From Odiellus spinosus (lineage: Eukaryota > Arthropoda > Arachnida > Opiliones > Phalangiidae), in the NCBI GenBank assembly GCA_963920705.1, contig OY987232.1:1488001-1552000 (forward strand): a DNA stretch of 64,000 bases, written 5' to 3'. Shown here one piece after another: positions 13,321-25,639 of the stretch; within the stretch, counting starts at the first letter, position 1; each line of letters begins with the position of its first letter. The translations under genes and the position numbers were made by a program. The notes below the pieces were generated by a model. That model was not told where the DNA came from, ran no database searches, and saw nothing but the letters and a program-made list of their open reading frames with translations.

Positions 13321-14742
13321 ATGGTAAATTTGTGAATCTATACTTGGGAAATTTGTGAATCTATACTTGGGAAATTTGTGAATCTAAACTTGGGAAATTG
13401 CTGGATCTATACTTGGGAAATTGCTGGATCTATACTTGGGAAATTTGTGAATCTATACTTGGGAAATATGTGAATCTATACATGCTAAATTTGTGAATCT
13501 AATCTTGGGAAATTGGTGGATCTATACTTGGGAAATTGGTGGATCTATACTTGGGAAATTGCTGGATGTATACTTGGGAAATTTGTGAATCTATACATGG
13601 TAAATTTGTAAATCTATACTTGGGAAATTTGTGAATCTCTACTTGAGAAATTTGTGAATCTATACTTGGGAAATTTGTGAATCTAAACTTGGGAAATTGT
13701 TGGATCTATACTTGGGAAATTGGTGGATCTATACTTGGGAAATTGTTGGATGTATACTTGGGAAATTGTTGGATCTATTCTTGGGAAATTGGTGGATCTA
13801 TACTTGGGAAATTTGTGAATCTATACTTGGAAATTTGTGAATCTATACTTGGGAAATTTATGAACCTATACTTGGGAAATTTGTTGATATACACTTGGGA
13901 AATTTGTGAATCTATACTTGGGAAATTTGTGAATCTATACTTGAGAAAAATGTGAATCTATACTTGGGAAATTGTTGAATCTATACTTGGGAAACCGCGG
14001 GATCTATACATGGTAAATTTGTAAATCTATACTTGGGAAATTTGTGAATCTATACTTGGGAAATTTGTGAATCTATACTTGTGAAATTTGTGAATCTATA
14101 CTTGGGAAATTTGTGAATCTATACTTGGGAAATATGTGAATCTATACATGGTAAATTTGTGAATCTATACTTGGGAAATTTGTGAATCTATACTTGGGAA
14201 ATTTGTGAATCTATACTTGGGAAATTTGTGAATCTATACTTGTGAAATTTGTGAATCTATACTTGGGAAATTTGTGAATCTATACTTGGGAAATTTGTGA
14301 ATCTATACATGGTAAATTTGTGAATCTATACTTGGGAAATTTTGAATCTATACTTGGGAAATTTTTGAATCTATACTTGGGAAATTTGTGAATCTATACT
14401 TGGAAAATTTGTGAATCTATACTTGGGAAATTTGTGAATCTATACATGGTAAATTTGTGAATCTATACTTGGGAAATTTTGAATCTATACTTGGGAAATT
14501 TGTGAATCTATACTTGGGAAATTTGTGAATCTATACATGGTAAATTTGTGAATCTATACTTGGGAAATTTTGAATCTATACTTGGGAAATTTTTGAATCT
14601 ATACTTGGGAAATTTGTGAATCTATACTTGGAAAATTTGTGAATCTATACTTGGAAAATTTGTGAATCTATACTTGGGAAATTTGTGAATCTATACTTGG
14701 GAAATATGTGAATCTATACTTGGGAAATTTGTGAATCTATAC
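13321..14742 (+). repeat. Transition HOR unit 2 (1422 bp)
   Basis: Same marker order as unit 1 (13484, 13634, CCGCGG at 13995-14000). It lacks the GGTGAATTTATAC monomer, has a 22-bp unit near 13826, and carries an extra AAATTTTGAATC/TTGGAAAATTT stretch near 14340-14650 that appears internally duplicated. Confidence 0.8.
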
Positions 14743-15902
14743 ATGGTAAATTTGTGAATCTATACTTGGGAAATTTGTGAATCTATACTTGGGAAATTTG
14801 TGAATCTAAACTTGGGAAATTGCTGGATCTATACTTGGGAAATTGCTGGATCTATACTTGGGAAATTTGTGAATCTATACTTGGGAAATATGTGAATCTA
14901 TACATGCTAAATTTGTGAATCTAATCTTGGGAAATTGGTGGATCTATACTTGGGAAATTGGTGGATCTATACTTGGGAAATTGCTGGATGTATACTTGGG
15001 AAATTTGTGAATCTATACATGGTAAATTTGTAAATCTATACTTGGGAAATTTGTGAATCTCTACTTGAGAAATTTGTGAATCTAAACTTGGGAAATTTGT
15101 GAATCTAAACTTGGGAAATTGGTGAATTTATACTTGGGAAATTGTTGGATCTATACTTGGGAAATTGGTGGATCTATACTTGGGAAATTGTTGGATGTAT
15201 ACTTGGGAAATTGTTGGATCTATTCTTGGGAAATTGGTGGATCTATACTTGGGAAATTTGTGAATCTATACTTGGGAAATTTGTGAATCTATACTTGGGA
15301 AATTTATGAACCTATACTTGGGAAATTTGTTGATATACACTTGGGAAATTTGTGAATCTATACTTGGGAAATTTGTGAATCTATACTTGAGAAAAATGTG
15401 AATCTATACTTGGGAAATTGTTGAATCTATACTTGGGAAATTGGTGGATCTATACTTGGGAAACCGCGGGATCTATACATGGTAAATTTGTAAATCTATA
15501 CTTGGGAAATTTGTGAATCTATACTTGGGAAATTTGTGAATCTATACTTGTGAAATTTGTGAATCTATACTTGGGAAATTTGTGAATCTATACTTGGGAA
15601 ATATGTGAATCTATACATGGTAAATTTGTGAATCTATACTTGGGAAATTTGTGAATCTATACTTGGGAAATTTGTGAATCTATACTTGGGAAATTTGTGA
15701 ATCTATACTTGTGAAATTTGTGAATCTATACTTGGGAAATTTATGAATCTATACTTGGGAAATTTGTGAATCTATGCTTGGGAAATTTGTGAATCTATGC
15801 TTGGGAAATTTTGAATCTATACTTGGGAAATTTTTGAATCTATACTTGGGAAATTTGTGAATCTATACTTGGAAAATTTGTGAATCTATACTTGGAAAAT
15901 TT
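14743..15902 (+). repeat. Transition HOR unit 3 (cut off by the core)
   Basis: Offset 1422 from unit 2 (14906 against 13484, 15056 against 13634). CCGCGG lies at 15464-15469. It retains GGTGAATTTATAC at 15121. Its right end passes at TTGGAAAATTT near 15895 into the B-rich core. Confidence 0.8.
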
Positions 15903-16230
15903 GTGAATCTATACTTGGGAAATTTGAGAATCTATACTTGGGAAATTTGTGAATCTATACTTGGGAAATTGGTGGATCTATACTTGGGATATTGGTGGAT
16001 CTGTACTTGGGAAATTGGTGGATCTATACTTGGGAAATTGCTGGATCTATACTTGGGAAATTGTTGGATCTATACTTGGGAAATTGTTGGATCTATACTT
16101 GGGAAATTGGTGGATCTATACTTGGGAAATTGTTGGATGTATACTTGGGAAATTGTTGGATGTACACTTGTGAAATTTGTGAATCTATACTTGGGAAATA
16201 TGTGAATCTATACTTGGGAAATTTGTGAAT
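15903..16230 (+). repeat. Core module X, copy 1
   Basis: Runs from TTTGAGAATC through CTTGGGATATTGG, a set of B units and TTGTTGGATGTAC to AAATATGTG. It recurs at 17742 (offset 1839) and 18936 (a further 1194). It marks the left edge of the core. Confidence 0.75.
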
Positions 16231-17741
16231 CTATACATGGTAAATTTGTGAATCTATACTTGGGAAATTTGTGAATCTATACTTGGGAAATTTGTGAATC
16301 TATACTTGTGAAATTTTTGAATCTATACTTGGGAAATTTGTGAATCTATACTTGGGAAATTTGTGAATCTATGCTTGGGAAATTTGTGAATCTAAACTTG
16401 GGAAATTGGTGGATCTATACTTGGGAAATTGGTGGATCTATACTTGGGAAATTGGTGGATCTATACTTAGGAAATTGGTGGATCTATACTTGGGAAATTG
16501 GTGGATCTATACTTGGGAAATTTGTGAATCTATACTTGGGAAATATGTGAATCTATACTTATGAAATTTGTGAATCTATACTTGGAAAATTTGTGAATCT
16601 AAACTTGGGAAATTGGTAGATCTGTACTTGGGAAATTTGTGAATATATACTTGGGAAATTTGTGAATCTATGCTTGGGAAATTTGTGAATCTATACTTGT
16701 GAAATTTGTGAATCTATACTTGTGAAATTTGTGAATCTATACTTGGGAAATTTGTGAATCTATACTTGGGAAATTGGTGGATCTATACTTGGGAAATTGG
16801 TGGATCTATACTTGGGAAATTGGTGGATCTATACTTGGGAAATTGCTGGATCTATGCTTGGGAAATTGGTGGATCTATACTTGGGAAATTGTTGGATCTA
16901 TACTTGGGAAATTGTTGGATCTATACTTGGGAAATTGGTGGATCTATACTTGGGAAATATGTGAATCTATACTTGGGAAATTTGTGAATCTATACTTGGT
17001 AAATTTGTGAATCTATACTTGGGAAATTTGTGAATCTATACTTGGGAAATTTGTGAATCTATACTTGGGAAATTTGTGAATCTATACTTGGGAAATTTGT
17101 GAATCTATACTTGGGAAATTTGTGAATCTATACTTGGGAAATTTGTGAATCTATGCTTGGGAAATTTGTGAATCTAAACTTGGGAAATTGGTGGATCTAT
17201 ACTTGGGAAATTGGTGGATCTATACTTGGGAAATTGGTGGATCTATACTTGGGAAATTGCGGGATCTATACTTGGGAAATTGGTGGATCTATACTTGGGA
17301 AATTGGTGGATCTATACTTGGGAAATTGTTGGATCTATACTTGGGAAATTGTTGGATCTATACTTGGGAAATTCTTGGATATATACTTGGGAAATTGGTG
17401 GATCTATACTTGGGAAATTGGTGGATCTATACTTGGGAAATTGGTGGATCTATACTTGGGAAATATGTGAATCTATACTTGGGAAATTTGTGAATCTATA
17501 CTTGGTAAATTTGTGAATCAATACTTGGAAAATTTGTGAATCTATACTTGTGAAATTTGTGAATCTATACTTGTGAAATTTGTGAATCTATACTTGGGAA
17601 ATTTGTGAATCTATACTTGGGAAATTTGTGAATCTATACATGGTAAATTTGTGAATCTATACTTGGGAAATTTTGAATCTATACTTGGGAAATTTTTGAA
17701 TCTATACTTGGGAAATTTGTGAATCTATACTTGGAAAATTT
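16231..17741 (+). repeat. Core segment with modules Y and Z
   Basis: Contains the AATTGGTAGATC marker (16615), then module Y (about 16754-17010, B units with GATCTATGCTTGGG) and module Z (about 17153-17516, with TTGCGGGATC and AATTCTTGGATATATAC). Y recurs near 19856, 21442, 23809 and 25643, and Z near 18271 and 20278. Between them are ordinary A units. Confidence 0.7.
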
Positions 17742-18140
17742 GTGAATCTATACTTGGGAAATTTGAGAATCTATACTTGGGAAATTTGTGAATCTATACT
17801 TGGGAAATTTGTGAATCTATACTTGGGAAATTGGTGGATCTATACTTGGGATATTGGTGGATCTATACTTGGGAAATTGGTGGATCTATACTTGGGAAAT
17901 TGCTGGATCTATACTTGGGAAATTGGTGTATCTATACTTGGGAAATTGTTGGATCTATACTTGGGAAATTGTTGGATCTATACTTGGGAAATTGGTGGAT
18001 CTATACTTGGGAAATTGGTGGATCTATACTTGGGAAATTGTTGGATGTATACTTGGGAAATTGTTGGATGTATACTTGTGAAATTTGTGAATCTATACTT
18101 TGGAAATTTGTGAATCTATACTTGGGAAATATGTGAATCT
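17742..18140 (+). repeat. Core module X, copy 2
   Basis: Same order as 15903-16230, including TTTGAGAATC, GGGATATTGG and ATTGGTGTATC. It is 1194 bp upstream of copy 3, close to 52 monomers (minus 2 bp). Confidence 0.75.
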
Positions 18141-18935
18141 ATACTTGGGAAATTTGTGAATCTATACATGGTAAATTTGTGAATCTATACTTGTGAAATT
18201 TGTGAATCTATACTTGTGAAATTTGTGAATCTGTACTTAAGAAATTTTTGAATCTATACTTGGGAAATTTGTGGATCTATACTTGGGAAATTGGTGGATC
18301 TATACTTGGGAAATTGCGGGATCTATACTTGGGAAATTGGTGGATCTATACTTGGGAAAATGTTGGATCTATACTTGGGAAATTGTTGGATCTATACTTG
18401 GGAAATTCTTGGATATATACTTGGGAAATTGGTGGATCTATACTTGGGAAATTGGTGGATCTATACTTGGGAAATTGGTGGATCTATACTTGGGAAATTG
18501 CTGGATCTATGCTTGGGAAATTGGTGGATCTATACTTGGGAAATTGTTGGATCTATACTTGGGAAATTAGTGGATCTATACTTGGGAAATATGTGAATCT
18601 ATACTTGGGAAATATGTGAATCTATACTTGGTAAATTTGTGAATCTATACTTGGGAAATTTGTGAATCTATACTTGGGAAATTTGTGAATCTATACTTGT
18701 GAAATTTGTGAATCTATACTTGTGAAATTTGTGAATCTATACTTGTGAAATTTGTGAATCTATACTTGGGAAATTTGTGAATCTATACATGGTAAATTTG
18801 TGAATCTATACTTGGGAAATTTTGAATCTATACTTGGGAAATTTTTGAATCTATACTTGGGAAATTTTGAATCTATACTTGGGAAATTTTTGAATCTATA
18901 CTTGGGAAATTTGTGAATCTATACTTGGAAAATTT
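18141..18935 (+). repeat. Core segment: fused Z/Y block and A spacer
   Basis: B units at about 18271-18600 combine the TTGCGGGATC/AATTCTTGGATATATAC part of module Z with the GATCTATGCTTGGG part of module Y, without the A spacer that separates them elsewhere. A-type units follow, with two AAATTTTGAATC (21-bp) units near 18815 and 18865. Confidence 0.65.
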
Positions 18936-19335
18936 GTGAATCTATACTTGGGAAATTTGAGAATCTATACTTGGGAAATTTGTGAATCTATACTTGGGAA
19001 ATTTGTGAATCTATACTTGGGTAATTGGTGGATCTATACTTGGGATATTGGTGGATCTATACTTGGGAAATTGGTGGATCTATACATGGGAAATTGCTGG
19101 ATCTATACTTGGGAAATTGGTGTATCTATACTTGGGAAATTGTTGGATCTATACTTGGGAAATTGTTGGATCTATACTTGGGAAATTGGTGGATCTATAC
19201 TTGGGAAATTGGTGGATCTATACTTGGGAAATTGTTGGAATTATACTTGGGAAATTGTTGGATGTATACTTGTGAAATTTGTGAATCTATACTTGGGAAA
19301 TTTGTGAATCTATACTTGGGAAATATGTGAATCTA
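18936..19335 (+). repeat. Core module X, copy 3
   Basis: Third copy of the X order. It has private changes such as CTTGGGTAATTGG at its start and TTGTTGGAATTATAC near 19232. Confidence 0.75.
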
Positions 19336-20429
19336 TACTTGGGAAATTTGTGAATCTATACATGGTAAATTTGTGAATCTATACTTGGGAAATTTGTGAA
19401 TCTATACTTGGGAAATTTGTGAATCTATACTTGTGAAATTTTTGAATCTATACTTGGGAAATTTGTGAATCTATACTTGGGAAATTTGTGAATCTATGCT
19501 TGGGAAATTTGTGAATCTAAACTTGGGAAATTGGTGGATCTATACTTGGGAAATTGGTGGATCTATACTTAGGAAATTGGTGGATCTATACTTGGGAAAT
19601 TGGTGGATCTATACTTGGGAAATTTGTGAATCTATACTTGGGAAATATGTGAATCTATACTTGGGAAATTTGTGAATCTATACTTGGGAAATTTGTGAAT
19701 CTAAACTTGGGAAATTGGTAGATCTGTACTTGGGAAATTTGTGAATATATACTTGGGAAATTTGTGAATCTATGCTTGGGAAATTTGTGAATCTATACTT
19801 GTGAAATTTGTGAATCTATACTTGTGAAATTTGTGAATCTATACTTGGGAAATTTGTGAATCTATACTTGGGAAATTGGTGGATCTATACTTGGGAAATT
19901 GGTGGATCTATACTTGGGAAATTGGTGGATCTATACTTGGGAAATTGCTGGATCTATGCTTGGGAAATTGGTGGATCTATACTTGGGAAATTGTTGGATC
20001 TATACTTGGGAAATTGGTGGATCTATACTTGGGAAATATGTGAATCTATACTTGGGAAATATGTGAATCTATACTTGGGAAATTTGTGAATCTATACTTG
20101 GTAAATTTGTGAATCTTTACTTGGGAAATTTGTGAATCTATACTTGGGAAATTTGTGAATCTATACTTGTGAAATTTGTGAATCTATACTTGTGAAATTT
20201 GTGAATCTATACTTGGGAAATTTGTGAATCTATACTTGGGAAATTTGTGAATCTATACTTGGGAAATTTGTGAATCTATGCTTGGGAAATTTGTGAATCT
20301 AAACTTGGGAAATTGGTGGATCTATACTTGGGAAATTGGTGGATCTATACTTGGGAAATTGGTGGATCTATACTTGGGAAATTGCGGGATCTATACTTGG
20401 GAAATTGGTGGATCTATACTTGGGAAATT
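19336..20429 (+). repeat. Core segment: second Y/Z block
   Basis: AATTGGTAGATC at about 19715 is 3102 bp after the first copy and 1586 bp before the next. Modules Y (19856-20100) and Z (20278-20549) follow in the same order as at 16754 and 17153. No gene is present. Confidence 0.65.
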
Positions 20430-21950
20430 GTTGGATCTATACTTGGGAAATTGTTGGATCTATACTTGGGAAATTCTTGGATATATACTTGGGAAATTGG
20501 TGAATCTATACTTGGGAAATTTGTGAATCTATACTTGGGAAATATGTGAATCTATACTTGGGGAATTTGTGAATCTATACTTGGGAAATTTTTGAATCTA
20601 TACTTGGGAAATTTGTGAATCTATACTTGGGAAGTTGGTGGATCTATACTTGGGAATTTGGTGGATCTATACTTGGGAAATTGCTGGATCTATACTTGGG
20701 AATTGGTGGATCTATACTTGGGAAATTGTTGGATCTATACTTGGGAAATTGTTGGATCTATACTTGGGAAATTGGTTGATCTATAATTGGGAAATTGGTG
20801 GATCTATACTTGGGAAATTGGTGGATCTATACTTGGGAAATTTGTGAATCTATACTTGGGAAATTTGTGAATCTATACTTGGGAAATTTGTGAATCTATA
20901 CTTGGGAAATATGTAAATCTATACTTGGGAAATTTGTGAATCTATACATGGTAAATTTGTGAATCTATACTTGGGAAATTTGTGAATCTATACTTGTGAA
21001 ATTTTTGAATCTATACTTGGGAAATTTGTGAATCTATACTTGGGAAATTTGTGAATCTATGCTTGGGAAATTTGTGAATCTAAACTTGGGAAATTGGTGG
21101 ATCTATACTTGGGAAATTGGTGGATCTATACTTGGGAAATTGGTGGATCTATACTTGGGAAATTGGTGGATCTATACTTGGGAAATTGGTGGATCTATTC
21201 TTGGGAAATTTGTGAATCTATACTTGGGAAATATATGAATCTATACTTGGGAAATTTGTGAATCTATACATGGTAAATTTGTGAATCTAAACTTGGGAAA
21301 TTGGTAGATCTATACTTGGGAAATTTGTGAATATATACTTGGGAAATTTGTGAATCTATGCTTGGGAAATTTGTAAATCTATACTTGTGAAATTTGTAAA
21401 TCTATGCTTGGGAAATTTGTGAATCTATACTTGGGAAATTTGTGAATCTATACTTGGGAAATTGGTGGATCTATACTTGGGAAATTGGTGGATCTATACT
21501 TGGGAAATTGGTGGATCTATACTTGGGAAATTGCTGGATCTATGCTTGGGAAATTGGTGGATCTATACTTGGGAAATTGTTGGATCTATACTTGGGAAAT
21601 TGGTGGATCTATACTTGGGAAATATGTGAATCTATACTTGGGAAATATGTGAATCTATACTTGGGAAATTTGTGAATCTATACTTGGGAAATTGGTGGAT
21701 CTATACTTGGGAAATTGCTGGATCTATACTTGGGAATTGGTGGATCTATACTTGGGAAATTGTTGGATCTATACTTGGGAAATTGTTGGATCTATACTTG
21801 GGAAATTGGTGGAACTTTACTTGGGAAATTGGTGAATCTATACTTGGGAAATTGGTGGATCTATACTTGGAAAATTTGTGAATCTATACTTGGGAAATTT
21901 GTGAATCTATACTTGTGAAATTTGTTAATCTATACTTGGGAAATTTGTGA
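20430..21950 (+). repeat. Core unit W, copy 1 (about 1.5 kb)
   Basis: Matches 22797-24290 at an offset of 2367 (AATTCTTGG at 20473 and 22840; AATTGGTAGATC at 21303 and 23670), falling to 2344 after loss of one monomer (GTGGAACTTTAC at 21811 and 24155; TTTGTTAATC at 21921 and 24265). It includes GATCTATAATTGGG, TTGGGAATTGG units and module Y. Confidence 0.8.
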
Positions 21951-22796
21951 ATCTATACTTGGGAAATTTATGAATCTATACTTGGGAAATTTGTGAATCT
22001 ATACTTGGGAAATTTGTGAATCTATGCTTGGGAAATTTGTGAATCTAAACTTGGGAAATTGGTGGATCTATACTTGGGAAATTGGTGGATCTATACTTGG
22101 CAAATTTCTGGATCTAAACTTGGGAAATTGCTGGATCTAAACTTGGGAAATTGGTGGATCTATACTTGGGAAATTGTTGGATCTATATTTGGGAAATTGG
22201 TGGATCTATACTTGGGTAATTGGTGGATCTATACTTGGGAAATTTGTGAATCTATACTTGGGAAATTGGTGGATCTATACTTGGGAAATTGGTGGATCTA
22301 TACTTGGGAAATTGTTGGATCTATACTTGAGAAATTGTTGGATCTATACTTGGGAAATTAGTGAATCTATACTTGGGAAATTTGTGAATCTATACTTGGG
22401 AAATTTGTGAATCTACACTTGGGAAATTTGTGAATCTATACTTGGGAAATTTGTGAATCTATACTTGAGAAATTTGTGAATCTAAACTTGGGAAATTGGT
22501 TGATCTATACTTGAGAAATTGTTGGATCTATACTTGGGAAATTAGTGAATCTATACTTGGGAAATTTGTGAATCTATACTTGGGAAATTTGTGAATCTAT
22601 ACTTGGGAAATTTGTGAATCTACACTTGGGAAATTTGTGAATCTATACTTGGGAAATTTGTGAATCTATACTTGAGAAATTTGTGAATCTAAACTTGGGA
22701 AATTGGTTGATCTATACTTGAGAAATTTGTGGATCTATACTTGGGAAATTGGTGGATCTATACTTGGGAAATTTGTGAATCTATACTTGGGAAATT
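21951..22796 (+). repeat. Flank-type segment (module Q) inside the core
   Basis: About 0.84 kb. It carries the flank order TATGCTTGGG, TCTAAACTT, TTGGCAAATTTCTGG (near 22098), TATATTTGGG, CTTGGGTAATTGG, CTTGAGAAATTG, AAATTAGTGAATC, TCTACACTT. The same order is seen at 1065 and 40305. It separates two copies of core unit W. The TAAACTTGGGAAATTGGTTG and CTTGAG block is internally doubled (22480-22560 and 22680-22740). Confidence 0.8.
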
Positions 22797-24290
22797 GTTG
22801 GATCTATACTTGGGAAATTGTTGGATCTATACTTGGGAAATTCTTGGATATATACTTGGGAAATTGGTGAATCTATACTTGGGAAATTTGTGAATCTATA
22901 CTTGGGAAATATGTGAATCTATACTTGGGGAATTTGTGAATCTATACTTGGGAAATTTTTGAATCTATACTTGGGAAATTTGTGAATCTATACTTGGGAA
23001 GTTGGTGGATCTATACTTGGGAATTTGGTGGATCTATACTTGGGAAATTGCTGGATCTATACTTGGGAATTGGTGGATCTATACTTGGGAAATTGTTGGA
23101 TCTATACTTGGGAAATTGTTGGATCTATACTTGGGAAATTGGTTGATCTATAATTGGGAAATTGGTGGATCTATACTTGGGAAATTGGTGGATCTATACT
23201 TGGGAAATTTGTGAATCTATACTTGGGAAATTTGTGAATCTATACTTGGGAAATTTGTGAATCTATACTTGGGAAATATGTAAATCTATACTTGGGAAAT
23301 TTGTGAATCTATACATGGTAAATTTGTGAATCTATACTTGGGAAATTTGTGAATCTATACTTGTGAAATTTTTGAATCTATACTTGGGAAATTTGTGAAT
23401 CTATACTTGGGAAATTTGTGAATCTATGCTTGGGAAATTTGTGAATCTAAACTTGGGAAATTGGTGGATCTATACTTGGGAAATTGGTGGATCTATACTT
23501 GGGAAATTGGTGGATCTATACTTGGGAAATTGGTGGATCTATACTTGGGAAATTGGTGGATCTATTCTTGGGAAATTTGTGAATCTATACTTGGGAAATA
23601 TATGAATCTATACTTGGGAAATTTGTGAATCTATACATGGTAAATTTGTGAATCTAAACTTGGGAAATTGGTAGATCTATACTTGGGAAATTTGTGAATA
23701 TATACTTGGGAAATTTGTGAATCTATGCTTGGGAAATTTGTAAATCTATACTTGTGAAATTTGTAAATCTATGCTTGGGAAATTTGTGAATCTATACTTG
23801 GGAAATTTGTGAATCTATACTTGGGAAATTGGTGGATCTATACTTGGGAAATTGGTGGATCTATACTTGGGAAATTGGTGGATCTATACTTGGGAAATTG
23901 CTGGATCTATGCTTGGGAAATTGGTGGATCTATACTTGGGAAATTGTTGGATCTATACTTGGGAAATTGGTGGATCTATACTTGGGAAATATGTGAATCT
24001 ATACTTGGGAAATTTGTGAATCTATACTTGGGAAATTGGTGGATCTATACTTGGGAAATTGGTGGATCTATACTTGGGAATTGGTGGATCTATACTTGGG
24101 AAATTGTTGGATCTATACTTGGGAAATTGTTGGATCTATACTTGGGAAATTGGTGGAACTTTACTTGGGAAATTGGTGAATCTATACTTGGGAAATTGGT
24201 GGATCTATACTTGGAAAATTTGTGAATCTATACTTGGGAAATTTGTGAATCTATACTTGTGAAATTTGTTAATCTATACTTGGGAAATTT
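22797..24290 (+). repeat. Core unit W, copy 2
   Basis: Near-identical to 20430-21950. Visible differences are few: one monomer lost near 24060, and AAATTTGTG in place of AAATATGTG near 24010. This implies a recent duplication. Confidence 0.8.
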
Positions 24291-25639
24291 GTGAATGTAT
24301 ACTTGGGAAATTTGTGAATCTATTCTTGGGAAATTTGTGAATCTATAATTGGGAAATTTGTGAATCTATAATTGGGAAATTGGTGGATCTATACTTGGGA
24401 AATTGGTGGATCTATACTTGGGTAATTGGTGGATCTATACTTGGGAAATTGCTGGATCTATACTTGGGAAATTTGTGGATCTATACTTGGGAAATTGTTG
24501 GATCTATACTTGGGAAATTTGTGAATCTATGCTTGGGAACTTTGAATCTATACTTGGGAAATTTGTGAATCTATACTTGGGAAATTTGTGAATCTATACT
24601 TGGGAAACTGGTGGATATATACTTGGGAAATCGGTGGATCTATAGTTGGGAAAATGTTGGATCTATACTTGGGAAATTGGTGGATCTATACTTGGGAAAT
24701 TGGTGGATCTATACTTGGGAAATTGGTGGATCTATACTTGGGAAATTGGTGGATCTATACTTGGGAAATTGCGGCATCTATACCTGGGAAATTGTTGGAT
24801 CTATACTTGGGAAATTGTTGGATCTATACTTGGGAAATTGTTGGATATATACTTGGGAAATTGGTGGATCTATACTTGGGAAATTGGTGGATCTATACTT
24901 GGGAAATTGGTGGATCTATACTTGGGAAATTGGTGGAACTTTACTTGGGAAATTGGTGAATCTATACTTGGGAAATTGGTGGATCTATACTTAGAAAATT
25001 TGTGAATCTATACTTGGGAAATTTGTGAATCTATACTTGGGAAATTTGTGAATGTATACTTGGGAAATTTGTGAATCTATACTTGGGAAATTTGTGAATC
25101 TATACATGGTAAATTTGTGAATCTATACTTGGGAAATTTGTGAATCTATACTTGGGAAATTTGTGAATCTATACTTGTGAAATTTTTGAATCTATACTTG
25201 GGAAATTTGTGAATCTATGCTTGGGAAATTTGTGAATCTAAACTTGGAAAATTGGTGGATCTATACTTGGGAAATTGGTGGATCTATACTTGGGAAATTG
25301 GTGGATCTATACTTGGGAAATTGGTGGATCTATACTTAGGAAATTGGTGGATCTATACTTGGGAAATTGGTGGATCTATACTTGGGAAATTTGTGAATCT
25401 ATACTTGGGAAATATGTGAATCTATACTTGGGAAATTTGTGAATCTATACATGGTAAATTTGTGAATCTAAACTTGGGAAATTGGTAGATCTATACTTGG
25501 GAAATTTGTGAATATATACTTGGGAAATTTGTGAATCTATGCTTGGGAAATTTGTAAATCTATACTTGTGAAATTTGTGAATCTATGCTTGGGAAATTTG
25601 TGAATCTATACTTGGGAAATTTGTGAATCTATACTTGGG
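24291..25639 (+). repeat. Core segment preceding the 4.2-kb HOR
   Basis: Starts with A units carrying CTATAATTGGG, then has the block at 24380-24600 with the first GGAACTTTGAATC unit (24538). A long B run follows (24588-25005) with ATCGGTGG, CTATAGTTGGG, TTGCGGCATC and TACCTGGG units. Much of it recurs 1814 bp downstream (24380 to 26194, 24538 to 26352, AATTGGTAGATC 23670 to 25484). Confidence 0.75.

Larger units (their letters stand above)
11461..15902 (+). repeat. Transition domain with CCGCGG-bearing HOR
   Basis: Mixed A and B units arranged in a 1.33-1.42 kb higher-order repeat. Its hallmark is a rare GC-rich monomer: AAACCGCTGG near 11811, then AAACCGCGGG at 12706, 13992 and 15461. Other shared markers are GGTGAATTTATAC (11561, 12366, 15121), TTGTTGATATACAC, and AATCTCTACTTGAG (12301, 13634, 15056). 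The GAACC/GAGTC dimer of the flanks is absent. Confidence 0.8.
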
